A program made the translations under genes and the position numbers. Source: Atkinsonella hypoxylon (Eukaryota; Ascomycota; Sordariomycetes; Hypocreales; Clavicipitaceae). From it: a stretch of 64,000 nucleotides of DNA. Shown here one piece after another: positions 10,790 through 22,135 of this stretch. A model generated the notes under the pieces. The model worked only from the letters and a program-made list of their open reading frames with translations. It did not search any database and was not told the origin of the DNA. Location of the stretch: the NCBI GenBank assembly GCA_000729835.1, contig JFHB01000099.1, forward strand, positions 1-64,000, in the 5' to 3' direction. The number at the start of each line of letters is the position of its first letter. Position 1 is the first letter of the stretch.

Positions 10790-12088
10790 TTAAACCCATT
10801 CTTTAGGATCTTTGAGGATATCCACCAGACGCTGCTCTCTGCTCTTGGGCTTCGGCTCATACATGTATTTCCAACTTGCAGTCAAAGGTAGGCTGACCAG
10901 GATACTCTCCACACGCGAGCCCGGAGTATTAAGCCCAAATGCAGTGCCACGATCATGGACAAGGTTGAACTCTACATACTTGCCTCGTCGCAGCTGCTGC
11001 CACTCTTTTTCATGCTCATTGAATGGCATGTCCTTGCGCCTTTCTAGTATAGGCAAGTATGACGGAATGAACGATTTCAAGCAGTCTTGGATAAACGCAA
11101 AAGTGTTTTCTTGATCTCGCTCAGTTTCATCAAGGTCGTCGAAAAAAATGCCTCCAACGCCGCGACATTCACCCCTATGCTTGTTGTAGAAGTAATTGTC
11201 ACACCACTTCTTGAACCGGGGGTAGTAAGTCTTGTCGTGGGAGTCACAAGCGTCCTTGAGTGTTTTATGAAAATGGATAGCGTCCTCATCAAACAAATAT
11301 GCCGGCGTCAAATCGCTACCACCCCCAAACCACCACGCATGTGAAGATCCATCAGTGTTTGCAGTCTCAAAATATCGGTAGTTGAGGTGCACAGTAGGTG
11401 CCATTGGATTCTTAGGGTGAAGAACCATGCTTAACCCGGCGGCGAAGAAATCAAGAGAATCGACATTCGAGCCTAGCATCTTATGGTCCGCGTGCATTTT
11501 CTGAATGGCGGGTTTGGGAAGCGATCCGTATACCACGCTAATATTAACACCGGCCTTCTCGAATACGTTGCCCTCCTGAAGAACGCATGTTATACCTCCG
11601 CCTCCGTTTTTGCGCTCCCATTCATCTTTGCGAAATTTGTGACCATCAATTTTCTCGAGCTCGTTAACTATGATCTGTTGTTGCTCTTTGATGAATTTCT
11701 CCATCCTGAGGCGCATTGGCGAGTCGTCGCTGATAGCCGATTCTCGTTTCCTTTGCGCGTCTTTCTCTGCAAGCGTTGCCACGTCGAGATTTGCACCGGT
11801 AGAGGAGTTCTACGTGTAAGAATGCAATTAGAGGCTCGTCCATATTGCTTCACACAGCATTATTGAATACACACTCACCAATCGGAAAGCTAGTGGAACG
11901 CCGATGGCGATGGCGAGCATGGCGGCCCATGTTGGTCTTGGTCGAGACCGAGATGCACATTTGCTGGGATTGGACATCGTTCGCCGCCATATAGTTGGAA
12001 CATTGTGTTGGACCTGCCACGACAGTGCCCATGGACGCTGGAGGGCAGTAGAACCTAGCCGCAACCCGTAGCGGCTTGGAGGAGACAT
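10790..12088 (-). CDS. hem13: Coproporphyrinogen III oxidase (aerobic)
   Basis: Two exons on the minus strand: 12088-11879 and 11809-10790 (409 residues). It catalyses the oxygen-dependent decarboxylation of coproporphyrinogen III to protoporphyrinogen IX in heme synthesis. Family signatures are all present: GGGGITCVLQEGNVFEKAGVN, the substrate-binding WWFGGGSDLTPAYL, and the CRGVGGIFFDDL motif, then the C-terminal RGTAFGLNTPGSR. The first 70 residues, rich in Arg and Ser with a hydrophobic segment (AAMLAIAIGVPLAF), look like a mitochondrial presequence plus membrane segment, as in other fungal enzymes thought to face the intermembrane space. The start at 12088 is the first ATG; an in-frame TTG lies 5 codons upstream. 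The intron is 69 bp and phase 0. Confidence 0.95.
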
Positions 12089-13598
12089 TGTCAACTGACT
12101 CAACGGGAAGCTTGAGAAGGGGCTAGTAAGAAATCGTACGGTCGAGCTGGGGCTTTAAGAGCCTTATCGCCAAATAAATCGTAATTAAAACGAAGATGCA
12201 ACGACTTTGTCAAACATGGAGACCGGTAGAGTCGGGAAGATAGATTGTCTGATAAAGAGAAAATCGAATGTTGTTTCATTCTTAGCAGATCCTCCTCAGA
12301 GGCGGTCAGCTGTTGAAGGTGCGTAATTGCGGGCTGCAGTGGGTCAATTGGTACTAAAGAGTTCATCTGCCATGCCCAAGCCCTGTCACAGACAGAGATT
12401 AAACCCTTCACTTGCCTACAAAAGATTTATAATTTGTTGTTGCTCTAAAAGTGTAAGTTTCGATGTAAAAACGGGCTTTGATCGGAATTAATTGCGGCCC
12501 ACTGTAGGTAGTAAACTACCTACACGCACCAAGCTGGTTCCTGGTGACAGTTATGGAGTCATAAGCTCTCACAAGGCACGTTCAAAATTACAATCAAGCT
12601 TTGGCAAGAATGCCGTAATAGGTTTAGGCCGTCTTGTCATGGACGAAGACCCAAAATTTGTCTCCGAGATCCAGATTGGCTTGGCGCGCGATGATAGTTA
12701 GATTTCTAGGATATGTTGCCAAAAGTGTAGCTGACGGCCATCTGTGACGGTGACTCGTGCGAATTTGACTTGAAACAGCACATATTGCAGTCAGCCGGTG
12801 CGTAGTACAGGATTAACATATGGCAAAAGCAAGGATGGTTCTGGCAAAAGCAGAGAGAGTCTTTGAGTAAGCCTTGCCTATTATCTGTGCTTGCATATCT
12901 TGCCACTCACTAACTATATTGGCCTATGGTGATCCCGTTCTCAAGTGACTCATCGATGCTCCGGACACGCAGAGCGTTACGCAACAAGGCGTCACCACAC
13001 TGCGGTGTAATCACGGACACACTAATCCAGCAAACCTTCTGTTTGTCTGATTGATACTTGCGCGTGTGCTGACCTTGAGAGCCTCTTGTTCAAATGCTGA
13101 ATCCGGTGTGGCATGTTCAGTGATTGCCCTAGCAGATAAATAAATGGCACAGACAGTCCAATATAATATCATGCAACGCTATTCATGAAAACCGAACAAG
13201 CAAGAGCATCAGTCACCGAACAACAGAACGTGGCAAGGGGTTGATTATTAATAAATGCGCCAGCTCTGCTATCCTGCATTTGGACTAGCGCACCAAGTGC
13301 CCCGCGCTTTCGGTCCTCGTGCCTGTCACTGCCTACCACCGCCTCCTCGCTTGATCACGTCCGGCTTCCCTCCTGCCAGTCATCTGCCTCGTCATCAGCT
13401 GCCTGTTAAGACCTGTTCTCCAAGGAACACTTCCCCATCGTCAAACTTCGTCCTGTATCAGCGTACAACCTACCGTCATCGAACGGATAACCTCAGTCCG
13501 TACACCTGTGAAGTTCCTCCGATTTAGGGTTGCTGTCGGACACGTCCAAGCTTACACCAGTTGCAGTAAATCGCGAATCACTTCCATCAGCCTTGACA
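12089..13598. other. Divergent intergenic region, HEM13 / ATG8
   Basis: A 1.5-kb region holding both promoters. It contains one copy of a dispersed repeat (12531-12699), preceded by a small hairpin (gtaggtag 12504-12511 with ctacctac 12516-12523). The 300 bases before atg8 are pyrimidine-rich, which suits a transcribed leader. No gene was recognised. Confidence 0.5.
12531..12699. repeat. Dispersed repeat, copy A
   Basis: Aligned by eye with 18518-18685. The two share agctggttcct, then ggtgaca, then an identical 21-bp core (12562-12582 and 18553-18573), then a drifting tail ending in similar gatcc-gattg sequence. Overall similarity is roughly 60-70 percent with small indels. Both copies are intergenic and in the same orientation. 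The element has no coding capacity and I do not recognise the family. Confidence 0.6.
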
Positions 13599-14188
13599 AT
13601 GCGAAGCAAATTCAAGGACGAGCACCCCTTCGAGAAGCGCAAAGCAGAGGCTGAGCGCATTCGACAAAAATATGCGGATCGCATACCCGTAAGCTATTTC
13701 CTAGTGTTTACTGTCATTATCTTGCCGCCAACGAAGCACCCACGACCACGATCGTCGCTTGTGCATTTCCATTTCCATTCTCCTTTGTTCCGTCACATTT
13801 AAAGGAAAAAAAAAAAAAAAAAAGAAAGCTTACGCTTTACCCCTTCTTGTAGGTCATCTGCGAAAAAGTCGAGAAAAGCGACATTGCCACCATCGACAAG
13901 AAGAAGTACCTTGTTCCGTCTGACTTGACGGTCGGTCAGTTTGTTTATGTTATCCGCAAGAGGATCAAGTTGTCTCCAGAGAAGGCTATCTTTATCTTTG
14001 TCGACGAGGTGCTGCCACCGACCGCAGCTCTCATGAGTAGTATCTATGAAGAACACAAGGATGAGGATGGGTAGGTGCTCAAGAGTACTGTCTGAAACTT
14101 TTACTACCATGCACTGACAACTATTCCTCACAGATTCCTTTACATCACCTACTCGGGCGAGAACACTTTTGGGACTGTCTCGGGTTGA
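13599..14188 (+). CDS. atg8: Autophagy ubiquitin-like protein Atg8
   Basis: Three exons: 13599-13688, 13853-14070, 14134-14188 (120 residues). Atg8 is conjugated to phosphatidylethanolamine on autophagosome membranes after Atg4 trims its C-terminus. The sequence begins [20 protein letters not shown] and continues [20 protein letters not shown] and [11 protein letters not shown], essentially invariant family blocks. The lipidated glycine is the G in NTFG; four residues (TVSG) follow, and Atg4 would remove them. This tail differs from those I remember in relatives. Intron 1 is 164 bp and contains an 18-A run (13806-13823); intron 2 is 63 bp. The ATG at 13599 is the universal family start. Confidence 0.97.
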
Positions 14189-16175
14189 ACCTTTCGCAGT
14201 CACAGATGTTAGATTGACAATGAGGCGTTCCGGTTGTGCAAGCACAGACTTGTTTGTTTTGATTTGACGATGATCTTGAATCGGCTATTCTTTCAAAGGC
14301 GTGATCACCGCCCTCACGATTCTTTTCGACTAAGAGCGGCTTGTTAAAACAAGTACTAGACTAGTAGTTTGCGTATCGTCAAGAATGAGATATATCGCTT
14401 TCGGACAAAAGTCTGAGCAACCCCGCATGACAGTAACCGCACTGCAACGCAGCTAACAGATTTCGCTATGAGCTTTCGTTTGTAATTAGCGGTCATGGTT
14501 GAATAAAACAGCGTGAATTTTTCCATGCTATACAGAGCTGCCGTGTTTATAAAGGTTAAAGTATAGACGTGCGTTGGAGATTGTGTCGCCACTATGCATC
14601 ACAAACGGACGTCAGGGTGACAACTGTTCGTTGCCGCGATTACTAGCTTGCCGTGGACCTCCGATCGTAACTATGGTGTCGACCGATAGTTGATCTCCTC
14701 GCAGGATTGGATGTTGGCGACGACGGTGAAATATACGTACCCTGGAGCGGACCTGCCAGATCAATAGTAATATTGACCTTGAATTGCTGTTGAGTGCATA
14801 ATTAATATTATCGTATTCCTTACCTATGCCAAGTCTCCATGGGTAAACGAGTAGAGTCATCACTGACGTCTGGGAAGTCCTTGCGTTGGGTTGCGAAATT
14901 CTTCTTCGGAATTCATTAACTGCTGGTATCCCTCCCAGGATCTTGCCGGACTTTGCCCTTTTGAAAGCAAAGCAAAGCAAAGCAAAGGGGCTGGATACAT
15001 CTAGTGCAATGGCCAAGTATGTGAACAGTCCAGAGATCAGTACCAGTGGTGGCCGATCTTCTTGCCCTTGCATGGCGGCATACCGAAACAGCGCCAAATC
15101 AAGCCTGCATGGAGATCATTAGTATGCACACCAAAGGCAGTGCTTCCGACTGTCTGCGATCTGAGGTTAACTATAGTTCAGACGCATTGATCCCCGTGAC
15201 TTGCAAGACCGGCCTGTGCATGGCCTGCAAGCGCTTGTTTCTGCAGTCCCCCGAACAATGGAGACAATGGGCAGCAGATCCCTGTTGTGAGCTGTTGAGA
15301 AGTTAAAGAAGTCAATTGACCTGGTAGAGATTTCTAAGAGGCCCCAGATACGGAGTACTCACTACACAGCCATGCAAAACCTTGTTCGAGCCTCCTCCAT
15401 GACTACTATTTGAACACCCAGCAGCACCCGACTTGTTCTTGGCCCACGAGCAAGAAACAAGCTTATGGTACATGCCGAGTTAAGCGCTGTGTAAGAGGTG
15501 GGCAAAGATGCTGCGCTTTGACTGGACCACATGCACCCACCCAGCCTTTCTTCAACGGTTTAACTAACTACGGAATACCTAGGTACCTATTAGGCTTCTA
15601 AAAAAGCTCCCCCCACTTCAGGGGTTTCCGGCAAGACAATAGTTAAGACGAGAAGAGCAAGCGCTGGTGTCTGACCGATTTGCAGCCGTGATTCATCCAT
15701 TGGCTCAGAATGTTTTATGCTCATCCGGCGGTGAATTTAGTCTGTTTGTTTCTGATTCACGTCTTGTGATTCCGCTATGTGCAAGCTTGTGTGCATGATG
15801 GTGTGCCGTTCCTTGCGCCTCTGGCCTACCTAGGTATCTTTTCCCCCACGAGCTTTCTTGCAAAGAACAACAATGACAAGAAAACCAAAACAATTTCCAT
15901 AATTTTTTTTTTCTGTAAATTAAGCAAGTCTTATTTGTTTTCTCCCCTCTGAGTATTGCATTGCGACGAACCTTGAACTTTCTAGCGACATTCAGACAGC
16001 CTGGTGCTCTCTCTACTGTTTCGTCCGGCAGATTAACTTGTGCTCGCGCAGTGGCATCTGCCTTGATCATATCAACGCCTGAGGTTCTCGACTTCTTCTT
16101 GCTCTGCTGCTTTACATCACTACTTCTTTATGCATTTGGCGACGGAAGGCGTCCATCATCATCAGCACAATCGGA
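14189..16175. other. Intergenic region between ATG8 and PRM1
   Basis: Two kilobases with no supportable gene. A minus-strand frame of 161 codons (14612-15097) shows no domain and looks random. A pentanucleotide run of AAAGC lies at 14964-14987. Around 15562-15600 two of the window's recurring short motifs occur together (taactacggaata and cctaggtacct). The 3' end contains the prm1 promoter and leader. Confidence 0.5.
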
Positions 16176-18179
16176 ATGCTTCCGCAACAACGTAACGCGG
16201 CATCGCCATGCCCTGACCTACCTCGCTCACTTCTTACAAATCCGCTTGAAACCGTGAGAATGCAGGACAGGCAAAAACAGTATTCTTCAATAACACCTTA
16301 TCTTGGACTAAGATCTCGTCTTTCGCAAATATGGATCAACAGGTGGACCATCCTTCTCATCCTAGTACTCGTCCGCATCGTCCTGCTGTTAGCCCAGTTG
16401 GATGACAATGTCGGAGAGGCCAAGACTCGTGCCCTCGCTGCCTGCACAAAAGTTCAAGATGTAGGAAGCGCCATGGCATCTATGCCTCATTACCTTTCAG
16501 CAGGTGTGAACGATCTTGCTGCGTCTGGCATAGATAAGGCAGTGCACGCCATGATCACGGTCCTCGACTTGATAATGCAGGGTGTCGAAGGCATCATCAT
16601 ATTCTACATCAATTTCCTGACTGCCACGTACGTGTGCCTGATTACGGCCTTAGTGCATGGTAGTCTAGATGTCGTCGCAGACGTCACGAAAGACGCAACA
16701 GATATTATTAACAAAGTGGTTGATAAAGCCACAGGAGAGATCAAGGATATCGCAGGAGGACTCGAGAAATCCATCAATGATATCACAAAAGGAATCCAAG
16801 ACTCCATATTCGGGAAATTTGTTCCCAACATACCCAAGATAGACTTTTCGGGACCGGTTAAGGAGCTAAAAGGCATCAATCTTAACTCCAGTGACTTCGT
16901 CACAGACTTGCAGAAATTGAACAAGGATCTCCCGGATTTCGCACAAGTGCAAAACCTCACGAAACAAGCTATATCAATGCCTTTCAACATTGTAAGGGAC
17001 GCTCTGAACGGAAGCTACGGCGCATACAAGTTTGATAAGAAAGTTTTCCCTCTTGCGCAAAAACAACAGTTGACCTTTTGCTCTGACAACGACAAGCTGA
17101 CTAGCTTTTTTGACACGCTCTTCGAGTTGATTCACAAAGCTAGAGTTGCTTTCATTGTCATTTTGTTACTGCTTGCTGTTTCAGCCATTGCTCCAATGGC
17201 CTGGATGGAGATTCGGAGGTGGCGACGACAGGAGAGACATGTCCAACTCGCTGCAACACACCAATACGATTCCTTTGATGTGGTTTATATCACATCCAGA
17301 CCGATTACGTCGACTTGTGGTATCAAACTAGCCTCCAGATGGAATGGAAAACGACAGCTTCTTGTTCGATGGTGCGTCGCCTATGCTACTTCAGCGCCTG
17401 CCATCTTCGTCCTGTCCCTCGCCATGGCAGGATTTTTCTCATGTTTCTGCCAATATGTCATCCTCAAGGCCGTTCAGAAAGAAGTACCTGCTCTAGCAAA
17501 CGAAGTTGGAGACTTCGCCGACGAAATCGTCTCCAAACTGGAACAAGCATCCACCCAATGGGCAAACGACGCCAACGGGGTGATTAAGGGCTTGAATGAT
17601 GACATCAACAAAGATTTACTCAACTACGTTGTCAATGCCACGGGTGCTGTGAATAATACTATAAACACTTTTGTCAACACTATGCAAGAAGGCCTGGAAA
17701 AGGTCTTTAACGGCACTGTCTTGATTAAGCCGATCAAAGCAGTTCTATACTGCGTAGTTGGAATAAAAATCGAGAGTGTCCAAAAGGGGCTTACTTGGGT
17801 TCATGATCATGCACACGTTGAGCTTCCTTTTTTCCAAACCGATATCTTCAGTTCTGGAGCTCAAACGAGCATATCTGGGGACTCGGGACTTAAGACTTTC
17901 CTCGCGTCTCCGTCTTCAGTTACTACCGACGAGGTCACTGGAGCTGTGAATAAAGTCACCAAATGGCTTACGAATAACCTCATCCAAGAGGCACTCATTT
18001 CTACCGGAATATTGCTTGTATATGTGATCGTGATCCTCATCGGACTAAGTCGCACACTGGTCGGGATGGCGATGCCTGAACGAGATCAAGGAACAGGCAA
18101 ATACGCAGAAAATCCTCCACATGGACAATCGTATGAACAGGACTGCTCCATCGCTTACAACGAGAAGTCAGTCTCATGA
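16176..18179 (+). CDS. prm1: Plasma membrane fusion protein Prm1
   Basis: One exon, 667 residues. Prm1 is a multispanning membrane protein that helps plasma membranes merge during mating and, in filamentous fungi, in sexual fusion. After a short N-terminus comes ITPYLGLRSRLSQIWINRWT, the family hallmark, and then the first hydrophobic span. Further spans lie near residues 140-165, 320-345, 405-435 and 605-630. Between them are two large extracellular loops with several N-glycosylation sequons (for example NLT, NGS, NGT, NNT) and the conserved QLTFCSDND motif with its cysteine. Length agrees with fungal Prm1 (about 650-750). The first ATG at 16176 was taken; an in-frame ATG 28 codons later is an alternative start. 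Confidence 0.93.
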   Translation: MLPQQRNAASPCPDLPRSLLTNPLETVRMQDRQKQYSSITPYLGLRSRLSQIWINRWTILLILVLVRIVLLLAQLDDNVGEAKTRALAACTKVQDVGSAMASMPHYLSAGVNDLAASGIDKAVHAMITVLDLIMQGVEGIIIFYINFLTATYVCLITALVHGSLDVVADVTKDATDIINKVVDKATGEIKDIAGGLEKSINDITKGIQDSIFGKFVPNIPKIDFSGPVKELKGINLNSSDFVTDLQKLNKDLPDFAQVQNLTKQAISMPFNIVRDALNGSYGAYKFDKKVFPLAQKQQLTFCSDNDKLTSFFDTLFELIHKARVAFIVILLLLAVSAIAPMAWMEIRRWRRQERHVQLAATHQYDSFDVVYITSRPITSTCGIKLASRWNGKRQLLVRWCVAYATSAPAIFVLSLAMAGFFSCFCQYVILKAVQKEVPALANEVGDFADEIVSKLEQASTQWANDANGVIKGLNDDINKDLLNYVVNATGAVNNTINTFVNTMQEGLEKVFNGTVLIKPIKAVLYCVVGIKIESVQKGLTWVHDHAHVELPFFQTDIFSSGAQTSISGDSGLKTFLASPSSVTTDEVTGAVNKVTKWLTNNLIQEALISTGILLVYVIVILIGLSRTLVGMAMPERDQGTGKYAENPPHGQSYEQDCSIAYNEKSVS

Positions 18180-19385
18180 GCCGACAGACGCTGAGCCTGG
18201 GTCTGAGTATTTAATTTTCACAAGCCATGCTGTTAGCTCACGCGCCGCATTCAATGAACTTTCAGGTTAGGATGAAGCACTTTTGGCGTTCGGAGAATGT
18301 CGAGTCAAACCGAGACCTTGATGACGTCCATCAAGCTGTGGTGGCTCTGGAGGCGGATAGAGGATGACATCTACAGCTGTAGCAAGCGTGTTCTGGTTTA
18401 TATTCGGGCTAGGAGGACAAGAGAAAATAGTTTGGAGAGGGGAGCATCTCACCGGCTGCAAGGACTGGTCCTCCGGTGTACATTTCTAGAGTGTTAGATC
18501 TGAGCCTTGATTCATCGAGCTGGTTCCTCAGGAGGTGACATACACGGACTTGTAAGCTCTCACAAGGCACGTTAAGAGTTGTCAATAAGCCTCGGTGAGA
18601 GATTCACAATAATCATAGGCTAAATTGTAATTTGATATTAAAACAACAGATGTATCTGGGATCCGGATTGCCGCGGGATGGTGGGCAGACCAGCATGCAG
18701 CGGAGGCAGGTATTTGCATCACCGGGGCATATCATGACACTGCGGAAGGATGTCAGCCAATAAGATGGGAGTTTACTTGAAGCGACAATAGAACTCCACT
18801 ATTTTGAAAGTCACTACAGTTCTACCGTGCTTCGCTAAATCCAGCGTCTCTCCAAGACCTAGGTACCTGGCTTGTACTCACAATGTTGCAGGTACGAGAT
18901 ATTTCTAAGGCGGGGTGACTGTACTATTCAAGCGATATGCAGATTTGTGGCGAACAACAGGCACGATGCTCGAATGCGGATTCGTTATCTAACGTTCCAC
19001 AATCTCTTGTGTCGTATTCCAAGGTAAGAAGAACTACGGAGTATGTCTGAGGCATATCGTGCTGGTGCTGGTTTTGGAAAGTCCGGAAAAGCAACTCTAG
19101 GGCCGCATATGCGGGTAAGTGGATCGTGCATAAGGCGAATGGAGTGGAGTGTGTGTGCTCCTCTCCGCGTGATAAGCCGGTTGGCTGCAAGCTGTGTGCA
19201 GGCCAGGTACCTACCAGGTACCCTAGGTCAAAGTGGTCTGAGTCAATAGATTTGAAATTCCTCGCTCCAGACTTATAATAAAGCGATCCGCGCCGCCACT
19301 TGTTGCTCCAATCTTCAATTCTTGCCCACCATTTAGAACAACACGTTCAATCCAGCGCTTTGATAATTCAATCCCTGGTTCAATC
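18180..19385. other. Intergenic region between PRM1 and tryptophan synthase
   Basis: 1.2 kb holding copy B of the dispersed repeat (18518-18685) and three occurrences of the ccta/ggtacc motif (near 18860 and 19205-19228). It must contain the tryptophan synthase promoter. No gene was recognised. Confidence 0.5.
18518..18685. repeat. Dispersed repeat, copy B
   Basis: This is the partner of 12531-12699, sharing the identical 21-bp core at 18553-18573 and a recognisable but diverged flank on each side. Compared with copy A it has a 6-base insertion near the left end. It has no coding capacity. Confidence 0.6.
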
Positions 19386-21952
19386 ATGGATGCCCTGCGA
19401 AAAACCTTTCAAAGATGCCAAGCGCAGAGCAAGGTTAGTTTGTTCTGCATCTGCCCCTCCGAGTATTCCTTTTGATCGCGGGGTGACGCTCCGAGACGTT
19501 GATTGTACCAAGGTTTGTCTGAAAAAAAAAAAAACCCGATTTGAGGCTGACATTTCGCAATTGGACAATATAGGCGGCGTTAGTTACGTATGTAACTGCT
19601 GGCTTCCCAACGCCTGAAGATACGCCCGAAATTCTTCTGTCTATGGAGAAAGGCGGCTCAGGTATTTAGAGCGAGTTGTCCACCTTTGCAGAATGGTAAT
19701 GAGCTGACAGATGAATCTCTTTCATACTAGATGTCATTGAACTAGGAGTACCATTCACCGACCCGATCGCCGATGGTCCGACTATTCAAACAGCCAACAC
19801 TGTACGAACGGCCGTCCTGAGAACGATGCGTATGAATATTGACTAACTATTCAGGTGGCTCTGCAACATGGGGTTTCAATTGAATCCACCTTGGGAATGG
19901 TCAAAACAGCTCGACAGCGCGGCCTGAAGGCTCCAGTGCTTCTCATGGGCTACTATAATCCTTTACTACGATATGGAGAGCAGAATCTTCTCCAAAACTG
20001 TCAGGCTGCCGGCGTTAATGGATTCATCGTCGTGGATTTGCCTCCGGAAGAAGCAATCTCGTTTCGCAAGCTCTGCACCAAAGGAAAGTGAGTCTTTTGT
20101 CACAACTTGTTACTCGTTGCCTGTCCTGGCATACCTTATATTCACGCGCTGATTGATTTGACTTAAAAGCCTTTCATACGTCCCTCTCATTGCCCCTGCC
20201 ACTTCAGATGCTCGCATGAAGATCCTGTGTCAATTGGCGGATTCCTTCATATATATTGTATCTCGACAAGGTGTTACAGGCGCCTCAGGATCTTTGAACG
20301 CGAATTTGCCGGCTCTTCTTGATCGTGTCAAGAAGTATAGTAGTAACAAACCCGCCGCTGTTGGCTTTGGAGTTAGCACTCGCGATCATTTCCTTAGCAT
20401 TGCTAATATCGCTGATGCCGTTGTTGTTGGCAGCCAGATCATCACGGTCTTGCAAAAAGCTGCTCCTGGTAAGGGTCCTGAAGATGTTGAGAAATACTGC
20501 GCCTATCTTTGCGGTCGAGATGCTCTATCACAGGACGAAGCCACCCGAGAAGTCGGAGTTCTAGAGGCTATTAGTGGCGCAAAGGGACCTATTGGTGATG
20601 ATGTTACCGTGGATGCTGTCATTACCGACCACGATCGCATTACCGCTGAACAAGATAGTGCCTTAGTAGCACAACTCGCTGCTATGCATGGCAAGATACC
20701 TGAAAGATTTGGTGAATTCGGCGGACAATATGTGCCTGAAAGTTTGATGGATTGCTTGTCCCAGCTCGAGGAAGGGTTCAATAAAATCAAGAATGATCCG
20801 GAATTCTGGGAAGAGTACAGGTCCTACTATGATTACATGGGCCGCCCATCTCGCCTGCACTTGGCCGAGAGATTAACCGAATATGCAGGTGGCGCCAATA
20901 TCTGGCTAAAGAGAGAAGATCTGAACCACACAGGCAGCCATAAGATTAATAATGCTCTTGGTCAACTTCTCCTAGCGAAGCGGTTGGGAAAGACGAAAAT
21001 CATCGCCGAAACTGGTGCTGGCCAACATGGCGTCGCAACAGCAACTATCTGTGCCAAGTTTGGTATGGAATGTACCGTCTATATGGGCGCTGTGAGTTGC
21101 GGACATGAAATAAGTATGTGCTTCGTGCTTGACTGACACTTACTACAGGAGGACGTTCGCCGTCAAGCTCTCAACGTGTTTCGCATGAAGCTTCTAGGTG
21201 CCAAAGTGGTGGCCGTCGAAGCTGGAAGCAAAACCCTTCGCGATGCCGTGAATGAAGCTCTTAGGGCCTGGGTCGTCGAACTTGACACCACTCACTACAT
21301 CATCGGTTCAGCGATTGGGCCGCACCCGTTCCCGACCATTGTCAGGACGTTCCAATCCGTGATTGGTGACGAAACCAAGAAGCAGATGATGGAAAAGCGA
21401 GGGAAACTCCCTGATGCAGTCGTCGCGTGCGTGGGAGGCGGTAGTAATGCTGTGGGCATGTTTTATCCGTTCTCAAAGGATCCTACAGTCAAACTCCTGG
21501 GAGTTGAGGCCGGAGGAGACGGTGTCGAGACAGGACGACATAGTGCAACTCTGACGGGGGGCTCTAAGGGCGTCCTGCACGGAGTAAGGACTTACGTCTT
21601 ACAAGACAAGCATGGTCAGATCTCGGAGACACACTCTGTATCAGCAGGTCTCGATTACCCCGGCGTTGGCCCCGAGCTGAGCTCTTGGAAAGATAACGAG
21701 AGAGCCAAATTCGTCGCAGCCACTGATGCTCAAGCGTTCCAGGCCTTCCGTCTGATCAGCCAACTGGAAGGAATCATTCCAGCGCTCGAGACCGCTCACG
21801 GCATATACGGTGCTCTCGAATTGGCCAAGACAATGAAGATGGATGAGGACATCGTCATTTGCCTAAGCGGCCGTGGTGATAAGGATGTGCAAAGCGTTGC
21901 CGAAGAGCTTCCTAGGCTTGGACCGCAAATCGGTTGGGATCTGCGATTTTGA
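19386..21952 (+). CDS. trp5: Bifunctional tryptophan synthase (alpha-beta fusion)
   Basis: Six exons: 19386-19433, 19574-19661, 19731-19801, 19855-20087, 20170-21091, 21149-21952 (721 residues). It makes tryptophan from indole-3-glycerol phosphate and serine, in the fungal single-chain form. The alpha domain occupies the first 260 residues (VTYVTAGFPTPEDT; catalytic Glu in IELGVPFTDP and Asp in ADGPTIQ; loop VSRQGVTGASG). A linker of about 60 residues follows, then the beta domain from GKIPERFGEFGGQYVPESL on. The pyridoxal phosphate lysine lies in NHTGSHKINNALGQ, the phosphate-binding loop is CVGGGSNAVGMF, and IVICLSGRGDKD closes the domain. Length fits N. crassa trp-3 (about 700). Four of the five introns lie in or close to the alpha half. 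One alpha-domain intron carries a 13-A run. Confidence 0.97.
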
Positions 21953-22135
21953 GAATGGCTCAATGGTGAAAGCAGACGACGCGAATATCTAGCGAGTGCA
22001 TCATACTCTATTACTTATCATTGCGCATAGACTATTTGCGCAGTTTTTTTTATAGAGAAAAGGGAAAAGCAAAAGCTTTTATTTGTACATGATGCAGATT
22101 ACATAGTATGCATACAAAAAGAGGTGTCCTCTCCC

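Noticed and set aside
14612..15097. Minus-strand frame of 161 codons
   Set aside because: No domain, ordinary composition for non-coding DNA, and it spans an AAAGC repeat; probably chance.
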